Shown: positions 50,628-60,703, numbered from the stretch's first letter. The stretch is DNA of 64,000 bases from Rubrivivax sp. (GCA_030653385.1 JAURZM010000040.1:62001-126000); one strand, 5' to 3'. Numbers and translations: made by a program. Notes: a model not told the origin generated them from the letters alone.

Positions 50628-52459
50628 CCCACGCCATCCGCAACATCGCCATCATTGCCCACGTCGACCACGGCAAGACCACGCTCGTCGACATGCTGCT
50701 TCGCCAGAGCGGCACCTTCCGCGAAAACGAGAAGATCGCCGAGCGGGTGATGGACAGCAACGACATCGAACGTGAACGTGGCATCACGATCCTGGCCAAG
50801 AACTGCGCGGTGAAGTGGAAAGACACCCACATCAACATCGTCGACACCCCCGGGCACGCCGACTTCGGCGGTGAAGTGGAACGGGCACTGAGCATGGTCG
50901 ACGGCGTCGTGCTGCTGATCGACGCGCAGGAAGGCCCGATGCCGCAGACCCGGTTTGTCACCCGAAAGGCACTGGCGCTGGGCCTGAAGCCCATCGTCGT
51001 GGTGAACAAGGTCGACAAGCCCGGCTCGCGCCCCGACTACGTGATCAACGCCGCCTTCGACCTGTTCGACAAGCTGGGCGCCACCGAAGAGCAGCTGGAC
51101 TTTCCGGTGGTCTATGCATCCGGCCTGAACGGTTGGGCTTCGCTGACCGAAGGCACCGCCGGTGAACCCTGGGCCCAGGACATGACCGCGCTCTTCGACA
51201 CCGTGCTGCGCCACGTGCCAGCGCACCAGGGCGACCCCAACGCGCCGCTGCAGCTGCAGATTTCCTCGCTGGACTACAGCACCTTCGTCGGCCGCATCGG
51301 CGTGGGCCGTGTCACCGCCGGCACCTTGCGGCCGATGCAGGACGTGCTGGTGTGCGAAGGCACGCCGGAAGAGGGCGGCAAGACCTTCAAGGGTCGGGTC
51401 AACCAGGTGCTCACTTTCGAAGGCCTGGAGCGCATCCAGAGCACCGAAGCCGGCCCGGGTGACATCGTGCTGGTCAACGGCATCGAAAACATCGGCATCG
51501 GCGTCACGCTGACCGACCCGCTGAACCCGATGCCGCTGCCCATGCTGCACGTCGACGAACCGACGCTGACGATGAACTTCTGCGTCAACAACAGCCCGCT
51601 GGCCGGCCGCGAAGGCAAGTTCGTCACCAGCCGCCAGATCTGGGACCGCCTGCAGAAAGAACTGCAGAGCAACGTGGCGCTGCGTGTCAAAGAGTCCAAC
51701 GAAGACGGCATCTTCGAAGTCAGCGGCCGAGGTGAACTGCACCTGACCATCCTGCTGGAGAACATGCGCCGCGAAGGTTACGAGCTGGCCGTCAGCAAGC
51801 CGCGAGTGGTGTTCCACGAGGTCAACGGCGAACGCCACGAGCCGATCGAGATGGTCACGGTCGACATCGAAGACCAGCACCAAGGCGGCGTGATGCAGGC
51901 GCTGGGCGAGCGCAAGGCCGAGCTGGCCAACATGGAAACCGACGGCCAGGGCCGTGTGCGGCTGGAATACCGCATCCCGGCGCGTGGCCTGATCGGCTTT
52001 TCCAATGAGTTCATGAACCTGACACGTGGCACCGGCCTCATCAGCAACATCTTCGACGGCTACGAGGCCTACAAGGGCGAAATCGAAGGCCGCAAGAACG
52101 GCGTGCTGATCAGCATGGACGACGGTGAAATTTTCACGTACGCGCTGGGCAAGCTGGACGACCGGGGCCGCATGTTCGTGAAGGCCGGCGACCCGGTGTA
52201 CGAAGGCATGATCGTGGGCGTCCACAGCCGCGAAAACGACCTGGTGGTGAACGCCACGCGCACCAAGCAGCTGACCAACTTCCGGGTCAGCGGCAAGGAA
52301 GACGCGATCAAGATCACGCCGCCGATCGACGCCACGCTGGAATACGCGGTGGAGTTCATCGCCGACGATGAACTGGTCGAGATCACGCCCAAGAGCATTC
52401 GCATCCGCAAGCGGCATCTGAAAGAACACGACCGCAAGCGCGCTGGCCGCGATCAATGA
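50624..52459 (+). CDS. typA: Ribosome-associated GTPase TypA/BipA
   Basis: A 611-residue translational GTPase. The G domain has [39 protein letters not shown] and [14 protein letters not shown]-like domains follow, with the BipA-specific region containing [14 protein letters not shown] and [20 protein letters not shown]. It binds the 70S A-site region and is linked to stress, cold growth and ribosome assembly. Length is standard. It is co-translated with truB. A palindromic repeat begins 3 bases after the stop. Confidence 0.96.
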   Translation: MTHAIRNIAIIAHVDHGKTTLVDMLLRQSGTFRENEKIAERVMDSNDIERERGITILAKNCAVKWKDTHINIVDTPGHADFGGEVERALSMVDGVVLLIDAQEGPMPQTRFVTRKALALGLKPIVVVNKVDKPGSRPDYVINAAFDLFDKLGATEEQLDFPVVYASGLNGWASLTEGTAGEPWAQDMTALFDTVLRHVPAHQGDPNAPLQLQISSLDYSTFVGRIGVGRVTAGTLRPMQDVLVCEGTPEEGGKTFKGRVNQVLTFEGLERIQSTEAGPGDIVLVNGIENIGIGVTLTDPLNPMPLPMLHVDEPTLTMNFCVNNSPLAGREGKFVTSRQIWDRLQKELQSNVALRVKESNEDGIFEVSGRGELHLTILLENMRREGYELAVSKPRVVFHEVNGERHEPIEMVTVDIEDQHQGGVMQALGERKAELANMETDGQGRVRLEYRIPARGLIGFSNEFMNLTRGTGLISNIFDGYEAYKGEIEGRKNGVLISMDDGEIFTYALGKLDDRGRMFVKAGDPVYEGMIVGVHSRENDLVVNATRTKQLTNFRVSGKEDAIKITPPIDATLEYAVEFIADDELVEITPKSIRIRKRHLKEHDRKRAGRDQ

Positions 52460-52462
52460 CCA

Positions 52463-52533
52463 CCCCCGAAGCGCCTTCGGCGCTCCCCCTCAAGGGGGAG
52501 CAGCCCGTGGCCCGGCAGAGCCGGTTCCACGGC
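52463..52533 (+). repeat. Three-hairpin intergenic repeat, copy 2 (after typA)
   Basis: It runs CCCCCGAAGCGCCTTCGGCG with an AGCGCC/GGCGCT hairpin around TTCG, then a CCCCCTCAAGGGGG hairpin, then CCGTGG-CCCGGCAGAGCCGG-TTCCACGG. The core is identical to copy 1 at 42804-42881, while the outer stem bases differ on both sides so that pairing is kept. Like copy 1 it lies immediately after a stop codon in the same orientation as the gene. Confidence 0.8.
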
Positions 52534-52558
52534 GTCCGCTTGGCGTGACAAGTCCGAC

Positions 52559-53449
52559 GTGAACCATCGGAAGGCGGTGTGGGTGATGGTGGCGGCGGCG
52601 CTGATGTGGAGCATCGCCGGCGTCGTGTCGCGCCACCTGGAAGCCGCACGCAGCTTCGAAGTCACCTTCTGGCGCAGCGCTTTCAATGCGCTGGCCCTGG
52701 TGCTGCTGCTGTCTTACTTGCGAGGCCCCAAGGTGCTGTGGCATTCGCTGCGCACCGGCGGCCGTGCTTTGTGGGTGTCGGGCCTGTGCTGGAGCGTGAT
52801 GTTCACCGCCTTCATGGTGGCGCTCACGCTGACCAGCGTGGCCAATGTGCTGGTCACGATGTCCATCGGGCCGCTGTTCACCGCGCTGCTGGCGCGCGCC
52901 TGGCTGGGCCACCGGCTGGCGCAGCGCACGTGGGCCGCCATAGCGCTGGCCGGTGTGGGCATTGCCTGGATGTACGGCCACGAAGTCAGTGCCGGCGACC
53001 CGCGCCACCTGCTGGGCATGGCCGTGGCACTGGCGGTGCCGGTGGCGGCGGCCATCAACTGGACGCTGCTGCAGAAGCTGAAGGGCCAGGTGGGTGGGGG
53101 TGCCGACATGCTGCCTGCGGTGCTGCTGGGCGCGCTGATTTCCGCCATCGTGACGCTGCCGCTGTCGATGCCGTTTTCCGCCTCGGCCAACGACATCGGC
53201 CTGCTCGCGCTGCTGGGCGTGGTGCAGCTGGCCATCCCTTGCCTGATGGCCGTGGCGGTGGCCCGTGTGTTGCCGGGGCCGGAAATTTCTTTGCTCGCAC
53301 TGCTGGAAGTGGTGTTCGGCGTGGCCTGGGCCTGGCTCGGCGCCAACGAAGCCCCATCGACGGCGGTGCTGACTGGCGGCGCGCTGGTGCTGCTGGCGCT
53401 GGCCGGCAACGAAGCGCTGGCACTCAAACAAGGCCACCGCGCCGGATAG
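52559..53449 (+). CDS. DMT-family (EamA) transporter
   Basis: A 296-residue membrane protein with about ten hydrophobic helices in two EamA halves (about 8-140 and 150-290). The first helix reads MVAAALMWSIAGVVSRHLE with the following FWRSAFNAL, the usual start of EamA proteins. The family exports amino acids, metabolites or drugs; substrate is unknown. GTG 52559 gives a complete first helix; an in-frame ATG at 52586 would cut into it. It is separated from typA by the palindromic repeat, so it probably has its own promoter. Confidence 0.85.
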   Translation: MNHRKAVWVMVAAALMWSIAGVVSRHLEAARSFEVTFWRSAFNALALVLLLSYLRGPKVLWHSLRTGGRALWVSGLCWSVMFTAFMVALTLTSVANVLVTMSIGPLFTALLARAWLGHRLAQRTWAAIALAGVGIAWMYGHEVSAGDPRHLLGMAVALAVPVAAAINWTLLQKLKGQVGGGADMLPAVLLGALISAIVTLPLSMPFSASANDIGLLALLGVVQLAIPCLMAVAVARVLPGPEISLLALLEVVFGVAWAWLGANEAPSTAVLTGGALVLLALAGNEALALKQGHRAG

Positions 53450-53469
53450 CCGGCGCGGCTAGGGTGACC

Positions 53470-53495
53470 CCGGGGCTGGCATGCACAAGCCCCGG
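53470..53495. terminator. Hairpin between the DMT transporter and WS/DGAT genes
   Basis: CCGGGGCT (53470-53477) and AGCCCCGG (53488-53495) make an 8-bp GC-rich stem with a 10-base loop, 20 bases after the transporter stop. No T-run follows, so it is a weak terminator candidate or an mRNA 3'-end structure. Confidence 0.4.
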
Positions 53496-53543
53496 CCTAG
53501 CATGGGGGCACAGGCCGGGCGCAAGACCCGGCCCGGAGCACGC

Positions 53544-55226
53544 ATGAAACAACTCTCAGGCCTGGACGCCACCTTCCTGTACCTGGAAACACCGCAGATG
53601 CCCATGCACGTGGGCGCCCTGCACGTGTTCGAACTGCCCGCCGGCCACAAGGGCAAGTTCGTCACCGCCTTGCGCAAGCACATGGCATCGCGGCTGCCAG
53701 TGGCCGGTGTCCTGCGACGCAAGCTGTGGTGGATGCCGCTGAACCTGGCCAACCCGGCCTGGGTGGACGCCGAGCCCGACATGAAGGCCCACATCGTCGA
53801 GGTCAAGCTGCAATCGCAGCAAAGAGGCGGCGCTGGCATTGCCGAACTCGAAGCTGCCGTGTCGCGGCTGCATCCCATCCTGCTGGACCGCAAACAGCCG
53901 CTGTGGAAGTTCCACATCTTCGAAGGCCTGGCGCCTTCGGCCAACGGCCACAAGCGGGTGGCCATGTACACACAACTGCACCACGCGGCGGTGGATGGCC
54001 AGGCGGCCGTGGCGCTGGCCAACGCCATCCTGGACGTGACACCCGAGCCGCGTGTCATCGACAGCGTGCCCAGCAAACGCCCGCGCACCTTCCGCCTGGA
54101 AATGACCCAGATGCTGCGTGGGGTGCTGGGCAACCAGGCGCAGAAGGTGGCCGAGATCGTGCGCAACTTGCCCAGCACGGTTGGCACCTTGAAAGACGCG
54201 GCTTCATCAGCGGTGTCGACGTCTTCCTTGCTCACTGGCAAGAAGGGCCCCGGCAACCTGACGCTGGCGCCGCGCACGCCGCTGAACGCGTCGGTCACCG
54301 ACGGCCGTGCTTTTGCCACCGTGACGCTGCCGCTGCGCGAGGTGCGTGAACTGGGCCGCGCCCACGGTGCCACCATCAACGACATGGTGCTGATGGTGTG
54401 CAGCAGTGCGCTGCGCCGCTACTACAGCAAACGCCGCACGCTGCCGCGCAAGAGCCTGGTGGCCGCGGTGCCGATTTCGCTGCGCGAAAAAGGCGACACA
54501 ACAGCAGACAACCAGGCCAGCATGAGCCTGATCAGCCTGGGAACCCACATCAGCGACCCGCGCAAGCGGCTCGAGCACGTGAAGGCCGCCACCGCCGCGA
54601 TGAAGTCCACGATGGGCAGCCTGAAGAGCATCCTGCCCACCGACTTTCCTTCGCTGGGCGTGCCCTGGCTCATCGAAGCCGCCACCGCGCTGTACGGCAA
54701 GGCGCGGGTGGCCGACCGCATTCCGCAGGTGGCCAACCTCGTCATCAGCAACGTGCCCGGGCCGCCGGTGCCGCTGTACATGGCCGGCGCGCGCATGGTG
54801 ACCAACTACCCGGCGTCGATCATCGTGCACGGCCTGGCACTGAACATCACCGTGCAGAGTTACGACCAGAGCCTGGACTTCGGCCTGATGGCCGACGCAC
54901 AGGCCATGCCCGATGTGCGCGAACTGGCCGACGCCATCACCATTGCCTTCGACGACTTGCGCGCACTGCCGCGGCCGGGCGAGGCGGAAAGCGACGACGC
55001 ACTGCCCGAAGGTGTGCTGAGCCGCACGACACGCCGCGTGGGCGGCGCCGTGACTGGCGCCGTGGCGGGTGCGCTGGGCAAGGCGGCGCGAAAGGTCATG
55101 AACACCGCGGTGGACGCTGCTGTCTCACAGGTGACGCGCAGGACCCCGAAAGCTGCAAACAAGCCAGGAAAAAAGACCGCCCAAGCTAGGGCAACTGCTC
55201 CAGCCCGCCCGCGCAAGGCCGGCTGA
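53544..55226 (+). CDS. Wax ester synthase/acyl-CoA:diacylglycerol acyltransferase (WS/DGAT)
   Basis: A 560-residue protein. The N-terminus LSGLDATFLYLETPQMPMHV is standard for WS/DGAT. The condensation-type active-site motif HHAAVDG has H146, H147 and D151. The C-terminal domain contains LVISNVPGPPVPLYMAGA. It esterifies acyl-CoA with fatty alcohols or diacylglycerol to make neutral storage lipids at the inner membrane. The last ~65 residues are an Ala/Lys/Arg-rich extension (KKTAQARATAPARPRK) that most homologues lack. The start ATG 53544 has GGAG upstream. Two alpha/beta hydrolase genes follow directly. Confidence 0.93.
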   Translation: MKQLSGLDATFLYLETPQMPMHVGALHVFELPAGHKGKFVTALRKHMASRLPVAGVLRRKLWWMPLNLANPAWVDAEPDMKAHIVEVKLQSQQRGGAGIAELEAAVSRLHPILLDRKQPLWKFHIFEGLAPSANGHKRVAMYTQLHHAAVDGQAAVALANAILDVTPEPRVIDSVPSKRPRTFRLEMTQMLRGVLGNQAQKVAEIVRNLPSTVGTLKDAASSAVSTSSLLTGKKGPGNLTLAPRTPLNASVTDGRAFATVTLPLREVRELGRAHGATINDMVLMVCSSALRRYYSKRRTLPRKSLVAAVPISLREKGDTTADNQASMSLISLGTHISDPRKRLEHVKAATAAMKSTMGSLKSILPTDFPSLGVPWLIEAATALYGKARVADRIPQVANLVISNVPGPPVPLYMAGARMVTNYPASIIVHGLALNITVQSYDQSLDFGLMADAQAMPDVRELADAITIAFDDLRALPRPGEAESDDALPEGVLSRTTRRVGGAVTGAVAGALGKAARKVMNTAVDAAVSQVTRRTPKAANKPGKKTAQARATAPARPRKAG

Positions 55227-55236
55227 CAATGGCCGC

Positions 55237-56088
55237 ATGAGTTTCCCCAAACGCCGCGCCAGCGCCCACCACCGACCCGAGCCCGACCCCTTTGCGCCGG
55301 CAGCGCTGCAAGACCTGATTGCCGCGCCCGGGCCGCTGCTGATGATGATGGAGGCGCGTGCGCCGTGGGAATACGCGGCCATGGTGGCTGCGTCACCCTG
55401 GTTGAAGCGCCTGCCGGTGGGCGACGGCCACCCGGTGGTGGTGTTCCCGGGTCTGGGGGCGGCCGACATGAGCACGGTGCCTTTGCGCAACTTCCTGCGT
55501 GACCGCGGCTACACACCCTATGCCTGGAAACAAGGCTTCAACTTCGGCCCGCGCCACGGTGTGCTGGATGCTTGCCGCGACCTCGTGCGCCACACCGCAC
55601 GGCGCCACCAGGAAAAAGTCAGCCTCATCGGCTGGAGCCTGGGTGGCATCTACGCCCGCGAAATCGCCAAGGAACAGCCCGAGCACACCCGCTGCGTGAT
55701 CACGCTGGGCACACCGTTCGCCGGCCACCCGCGCGCCACCAATGCCTGGCGCTTCTACGAAATGGTCAGCGGCCAGTCGGTGCGCGACCACGAACTGGTC
55801 GACCAGGTGCGGCAGCCGCCCACGTGCCCCACCACCAGCATCTACAGCAAGACTGACGGTGTCGTGGCTTGGCAGTGCAGCATCAATGAAGCCGCGCCGC
55901 ACACCGAAAACATCGAGGTGCACGCCAGCCACGTCGGCATGGGCATGAACCCGCTGGCGCTGTACGCGGTGGCCGACCGGCTGGCGCAGGACCCCAAGGA
56001 CTGGAAGAAGTTCGACGTCAAGGGTGCGCGCAAGTGGTTCTACCGGGTCACGCACCACTCGCCGCTGCAGGCGAGTGTCGGACCTTGA
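55237..56088 (+). CDS. Alpha/beta hydrolase (lipase-like)
   Basis: A 283-residue alpha/beta hydrolase. The oxyanion region is VVVFPGLGAADMST, the nucleophile elbow GWSLGG carries the serine near residue 134, and the acid and histidine are probably in SKTDGVVAWQ and HVGMGMNP. These fit lipase/esterase relatives acting on neutral lipids. A GACAAT hexamer at 55225-55230 is 6 bases before the ATG, suggesting a leaderless start within the region after WS/DGAT. Direct adjacency to WS/DGAT suggests a role in storage-lipid turnover, by inference. Confidence 0.85.
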   Translation: MSFPKRRASAHHRPEPDPFAPAALQDLIAAPGPLLMMMEARAPWEYAAMVAASPWLKRLPVGDGHPVVVFPGLGAADMSTVPLRNFLRDRGYTPYAWKQGFNFGPRHGVLDACRDLVRHTARRHQEKVSLIGWSLGGIYAREIAKEQPEHTRCVITLGTPFAGHPRATNAWRFYEMVSGQSVRDHELVDQVRQPPTCPTTSIYSKTDGVVAWQCSINEAAPHTENIEVHASHVGMGMNPLALYAVADRLAQDPKDWKKFDVKGARKWFYRVTHHSPLQASVGP

Positions 56089-56120
56089 GTTCGCCCTTGC
56101 AAGCCCGCGAGTTGCTCTAG

Positions 56121-57002
56121 ATGCAGATCGTCGCCAACGGCATCGCCATCGAGCTCGACGACCAGGGCCCGGCGTCGGCCGACCCGCTGGTCTTGATCAT
56201 GGGCCTGGGCATGCAACTTGTCGCCTGGCCCGACACACTGGTGCAGTTGCTGGTGTCGCGCGGCTTTCGGGTCATCCGATTCGACAACCGAGACGTGGGC
56301 CTTAGCCAGGGCTTCGATCACCTGGGTGTGCCCAACCTGGCGCTGGCGGCGCTGCGCCACACCTTCCACTTGCCGGTGCGCTCGCCTTATTCGCTGCGTG
56401 ACATGGCCGCCGACACGGCAGGCGTGCTCGACGCGCTGGGCTTGCAGCGGGCCCATGTCTGCGGTGCGTCGATGGGCGGCATGATCGCCCAGCACCTGGC
56501 GGCAGAACACCCGCAGCGTGTGAAGAGCCTGAGCTTGATGATGACCACCACCGGCGCGCGCCATTTGCCGCAAGCCAGCTGGCGTGTGCAACGGGCTTTG
56601 CTGTCGCGGCCCGACAGCCGAGACACGGCTGCGGTGGTGAAACACTTGCAGAAGGTGATGACGCTGATCGGCAGCCCGGCCTACCCGGCCGATCCGGACA
56701 GCCTGCAGCGGCGTTTGCAAGCCACGGTGGCGCGGGCCTGGCGCCCCGCCGGCACCGCCCGCCAGCTGGCGGCGGTGGCCGCCGACGGCGACCGCAGCGC
56801 GATGCTGTCACGCATCCGGGCGCCCACGGCAGTCATTCACGGCCAGGCCGACCCGCTGGTGCCAGTGGCGGCGGGGCTGGACCTGGCCGCTCGCATCGCA
56901 GGCGCCCGCAGCGACATCGTGCCCGGCATGGGCCACGACCTGCCGGACCAGTTGCTGAGCCGCTTCGCCGACACCATTGCCGAGAACGCCCGCCGCGCCT
57001 GA
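56121..57002 (+). CDS. Alpha/beta hydrolase
   Basis: A 293-residue alpha/beta hydrolase. IMGLGMQLVAWPD provides the oxyanion loop and FDNRDVGLSQGFD follows. The nucleophile elbow GASMGGMIAQ puts serine near residue 116, with the aspartate in IHGQADPLVPV and histidine in GMGHDLP. This pattern is common in esterases, epoxide-hydrolase-like and acyl-transfer enzymes; the substrate cannot be named. It is 32 bases downstream of the previous hydrolase and probably in the same unit. Confidence 0.87.
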   Translation: MQIVANGIAIELDDQGPASADPLVLIMGLGMQLVAWPDTLVQLLVSRGFRVIRFDNRDVGLSQGFDHLGVPNLALAALRHTFHLPVRSPYSLRDMAADTAGVLDALGLQRAHVCGASMGGMIAQHLAAEHPQRVKSLSLMMTTTGARHLPQASWRVQRALLSRPDSRDTAAVVKHLQKVMTLIGSPAYPADPDSLQRRLQATVARAWRPAGTARQLAAVAADGDRSAMLSRIRAPTAVIHGQADPLVPVAAGLDLAARIAGARSDIVPGMGHDLPDQLLSRFADTIAENARRA

Positions 57003-57128
57003 GCGCGCGGCAGCGCAGGTGATCCCGTCCTGCTGTGTGTCGGGTCGGGTCCTGAGCTGTGTGCCAGGTCAAACCCCCGACACAGTGCAGGGCGCATCAT
57101 CGCGTGGTCCTCCTTCAACTTGTGCGCC

Positions 57129-59816
57129 ATGAGCATCCGCCACCTCGATTCCTTGTTCGACCCCCGCTCGGTGGCCGTTGTCGGCGCCACCGACCGCGCC
57201 GGCAGCGTCGGCGCCACGGTGTGGCAGAACCTGCGCAGCGGCGGTTTCACGGGGCCGCTGTGGCCCGTGAACCCGGGCCGCCGCAGCGTGGGTGGTGAAC
57301 CGGCGTTTGCCGACGTGGCACTGCTGCCGGCGGCACCCGAACTGGCCGTGGTCTGCACACCACCGGCCGCCGTGGCCGGTGTCATTGCCGCGCTGGGTGC
57401 CAAGGGCACACGCGCCGCGGTGGTGCTGACCGCCGGCCAGACACCTGAACAGAAACAGGCCATGCTGAACGCCGCTCGCCAGCACACCTTGCGCATACTG
57501 GGGCCCAACTGCCTGGGCCTGCTGTCGCCCCATGCCAAGCTGAACGCCAGCTTCGCGCACACCACGGCGGCAGCCGGCAGCCTGGCCTTCGTGTCGCAGT
57601 CGGGCGCACTGGTCACCGCGATGCTGGACTGGGCCGGTGGCCGCGGCATCGGTTTTTCGCACTGTGTATCGCTGGGTGAACACGGCGACGTCGACTTCGG
57701 CGACATGCTGGACTGGCTGGCCAGCGACGCCCGCACACGGGCCGTGCTGCTGTACATCGAAAGCATCGAAGCACCACGCAAGTTCATGTCGGCGGCGCGC
57801 GCCGCGGCGCGCAACAAACCGGTGCTGGTGGTGAAGGCCGGGCGCTCGCCGCAGGGCCAGGCGGCAGCAGCTTCACACACCGGCGCGCTGGCGGGTTCGG
57901 ACCTGGTCTATGACGCCGCGATGCGCCGGGCCGGCATGCTGCGCGTGGACACGCTGCAGGAACTGTTCGACGCCGCTGAAACGCTGTCGCACTTCCGTGG
58001 CAGGTTGCCCAGTGGCACCGCCTGGCAGCAGCTGACCCTGGTCACCAACGGCGGCGGCGCTGGTGTCATGGCCGCCGACGCCGCAGCCCATGCCGGCGTG
58101 CCGCTGGCGGCGCTGTCCGACCTCACGCTGCAGCAGCTGAACACCGTGTTGCCACCCAACTGGAGCCACGCCAACCCGATCGACATCATCGGTGATGCAC
58201 CATCCCAGCGTTATGTGGACACGCTGCAGGCCTTGCTGGCCGCGCCCGACACTGGCACCGTGCTTTTCATGCACGCCCCCACTGCCATCGTGCCCAGCGC
58301 CGACATCGCCCAGGCGCTGCTGCCCGTGATGCAGGCCCACCCTGGCCGGACGCTGGCCTGCTGGCTGGGCGACGCGGCCGTGCGGCCAGCACGGCAAGCC
58401 TTCCAGGCCGCCGGTGTGCCCTGCCACGACACGCCAGAAGACGCGGTGCGCGCTTTTTCACGCCTGGTCACCTACCAGCAGAACCAGGCCCAGTTGCTGG
58501 AAGCACCGCCGGCCCGCAGCAGTGGGCCGGCCATCGACCTGGCGGCGGTGCGCCACCAGGTCGACGAGGTGCTGGCCAGTGGCCGCGAGTGGCTGAACGA
58601 ACCCGAAGCCAAGCAGCTGCTGGCCACCTGCGGCATTCCGGTTGTCGGGGCCCAGGTGGTCGGTGCCGACACCGAAGCGGCCGTGAGCGCCGCCCGCGCC
58701 ATCGGCTACCCGGTGGTCATCAAGCTGCTGTCGCCACAGATCACCCACAAGAGCGACGTCGGTGGTGTGGCGCTGGACCTGCAGAACGACGACGCCGTGC
58801 GCCATGCCGCCAGCACCATGCTGGAACGGGTGGCACGTTTGCGGCCCGACGCCACACTGAGCGGCTTCACCGTGCAAAGCATGGTGCAGCGGCCGCAGGC
58901 GCTGGAGCTGATCGTCGGCGCCAGCATCGACAGCCTGTTCGGCCCGGTGATGCTGTTTGGCCACGGCGGCACTTCGGTGGAAGTGGTGGCCGACCGCGCG
59001 CTGGCGCTGCCGCCACTGAACGCACCGCTGGCCCGCGCGCTGATCGCGCGCACCCGCATTGCGCGCCTGCTGCAGGGCTGGCGTGACGTGCCGGCGGCCG
59101 ACATGGACGCGGTGGTGCAAACGCTGACCGCCGTGTCCGAGCTGCTGGCCGCCGAACCGCGCATTGCCGAGATCGACATCAACCCCCTGCTGGCCGACGC
59201 ACAAGGGGTGATCGCACTCGATGCCCGTGTGCGGGTCAGCGCGGCCGGCCCGGGTGGCGCGGCCCACTTTGCGATCCTGCCTTACCCCACCGAACTGGTC
59301 GAGCAGCAAGATTGGCAGGGCCAGATGCTGACGCTGCGGCCCATCCGCCCCGAAGACGAAGCGCAGCACCTGGCTTTTCTGGAAAAACTGGACCCGGCCG
59401 ACATCCGCCTGCGTGTGTTCTACAGCCGCCGCAGCATCGAGCGCACCGAGCTGGCACGCCTGACGCAGATCGACTACGAACGCGAGATGGCCTTCGTGGC
59501 CACCGTGCCGCTGCCCGGTGGTGGCGAAGAAACACTGGGCGTGGCGCGGGCCGTGGCCGACCCCGACAACATCACGGCAGAGTTCGGTGTCATCGTGCGC
59601 TCGGACATTCTGGGCGGCGGCCTGGGGCGGCGCCTGATGCACAAGCTCATCGGCCACTTCCGCCAGCGTGGCACGCTGCGCATGGTGGGGCAGATCCTGC
59701 GCGAGAACTCGCGCATGCTGCACCTGGCACAGAAACTGGGCTTCAAGGTGATGCCGCAGGCGCTGGGCGATGACACGCAGGAAGTGGTGCTGGAACTGCA
59801 GGCACCCGGCGCCTGA
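57129..59816 (+). CDS. Acetate-CoA ligase family protein fused to GNAT acetyltransferase (Pat-like)
   Basis: 895 residues. A CoA-binding Rossmann domain (PRSVAVVGATDRAGSVG at the start) is followed by a succinyl-CoA-ligase-like region with H250 in AAASHTGALAGSD, the phosphohistidine position. An ATP-grasp region (about 480-700) contains AIGYPVVIKLLSPQITHKSD. The C-terminal GNAT domain (about 735-890) has GGGLGRRLMHKLIGHF. The layout matches bacterial protein acetyltransferases of the Pat/YfiQ type, where the ligase part is often regulatory. They acetylate lysines of acyl-CoA synthetases and other enzymes. ATG 57129 is preferred to the TTG three codons upstream. Confidence 0.9.
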   Translation: MSIRHLDSLFDPRSVAVVGATDRAGSVGATVWQNLRSGGFTGPLWPVNPGRRSVGGEPAFADVALLPAAPELAVVCTPPAAVAGVIAALGAKGTRAAVVLTAGQTPEQKQAMLNAARQHTLRILGPNCLGLLSPHAKLNASFAHTTAAAGSLAFVSQSGALVTAMLDWAGGRGIGFSHCVSLGEHGDVDFGDMLDWLASDARTRAVLLYIESIEAPRKFMSAARAAARNKPVLVVKAGRSPQGQAAAASHTGALAGSDLVYDAAMRRAGMLRVDTLQELFDAAETLSHFRGRLPSGTAWQQLTLVTNGGGAGVMAADAAAHAGVPLAALSDLTLQQLNTVLPPNWSHANPIDIIGDAPSQRYVDTLQALLAAPDTGTVLFMHAPTAIVPSADIAQALLPVMQAHPGRTLACWLGDAAVRPARQAFQAAGVPCHDTPEDAVRAFSRLVTYQQNQAQLLEAPPARSSGPAIDLAAVRHQVDEVLASGREWLNEPEAKQLLATCGIPVVGAQVVGADTEAAVSAARAIGYPVVIKLLSPQITHKSDVGGVALDLQNDDAVRHAASTMLERVARLRPDATLSGFTVQSMVQRPQALELIVGASIDSLFGPVMLFGHGGTSVEVVADRALALPPLNAPLARALIARTRIARLLQGWRDVPAADMDAVVQTLTAVSELLAAEPRIAEIDINPLLADAQGVIALDARVRVSAAGPGGAAHFAILPYPTELVEQQDWQGQMLTLRPIRPEDEAQHLAFLEKLDPADIRLRVFYSRRSIERTELARLTQIDYEREMAFVATVPLPGGGEETLGVARAVADPDNITAEFGVIVRSDILGGGLGRRLMHKLIGHFRQRGTLRMVGQILRENSRMLHLAQKLGFKVMPQALGDDTQEVVLELQAPGA

Positions 59817-59842
59817 GGGCGGGGCCTCGGCCCGTCACGGGC

Positions 59843-60703
59843 TCAGGCGTCGATGCGCCACGACAAGTCGGCCGCGTGCACGTCCTTGGTCAGCTTGCCC
59901 ACCGAGATGCGGTCCACACCCGTGGCGGCAATCTCCCGGATGCTGTCCAGGTCGACACCCCCCGACACCTCCAGCACCGCACGGCCAGCGTTCAGTGCAA
60001 AGGCGCGGTGCATGTCGGCCAACGTGAAGTCGTCCAGCATGACGTTCTGCGCACCGGCGTCCAACGCCTGCTGCAGTTCGGCCAGGTTTTCCACTTCCAA
60101 CTGAACCGACACACCGGCGTTCAGCGCAAAGGCCGCCTGCAGCGCGGGCACGATGCCACCGGCGGCGGCGATGTGGTTTTCCTTGATCAGGATGCCGTCC
60201 CACAGCGCCATGCGCTGGTTCTGGCCGCCGCCAGTGCGCACCGCGTACTTCTGCGCCTGGCGCAGGCCGGGCAAGGTCTTGCGGGTGTCCAGCACGGCGC
60301 AGCCCTTGGGGTTGGGGCTGAGGCCGGCGATGGCGTCCACGAACTGGCGGGTCACCGTGGCCGTGGCCGACAAGGTCTGCAGGAAGTTCAGCGCCGGTCG
60401 CTCGGCGCTGAGCATGGCACGTGCGTCGGCCTGCACGCGGCAGACCTCGGTGCCAGCCACGACCGCAGTGCCTTCGGCCACTGACCAGCTGATGTCGGCC
60501 GTGGCGTCGAGCGCACGCACGCAGCCGTCGAACCAGGGCCGGCCGCAGATGACGGCTGCGGACTTGGCCACGACCCGGCCGGTGACCCGCCGGCCGTCAG
60601 GCACCAGCAGCGCCGTCCAGTCGCCACGGCCGATGTCTTCGGCCAGCGCGTCGCGCACGTTGCGCGCAAGCGCGGTTCTGAGGGTTTCGTTGTGTTCGAC
60701 CAT
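59843..60703 (-). CDS. nadC: Nicotinate-nucleotide diphosphorylase (carboxylating)
   Basis: A 286-residue quinolinate phosphoribosyltransferase. AERPALNFLQTLSATAT, DTRKTLPGLRQAQKYAV, GGGQNQRMALWDGILIKENH and EVSGGVDLDSIREIAATGVD match the NadC pattern throughout. It makes nicotinate mononucleotide from quinolinate and PRPP in de novo NAD synthesis. The start is ATG 60703; a longer in-frame reading to 60892 is arginine/serine-rich and crosses the divergent promoter region. A GCAAGC-ATA-GCTTGC inverted repeat at 60730-60744 just upstream contains a TATGCT -10 candidate. Confidence 0.95.
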   Translation of the reverse strand: MVEHNETLRTALARNVRDALAEDIGRGDWTALLVPDGRRVTGRVVAKSAAVICGRPWFDGCVRALDATADISWSVAEGTAVVAGTEVCRVQADARAMLSAERPALNFLQTLSATATVTRQFVDAIAGLSPNPKGCAVLDTRKTLPGLRQAQKYAVRTGGGQNQRMALWDGILIKENHIAAAGGIVPALQAAFALNAGVSVQLEVENLAELQQALDAGAQNVMLDDFTLADMHRAFALNAGRAVLEVSGGVDLDSIREIAATGVDRISVGKLTKDVHAADLSWRIDA

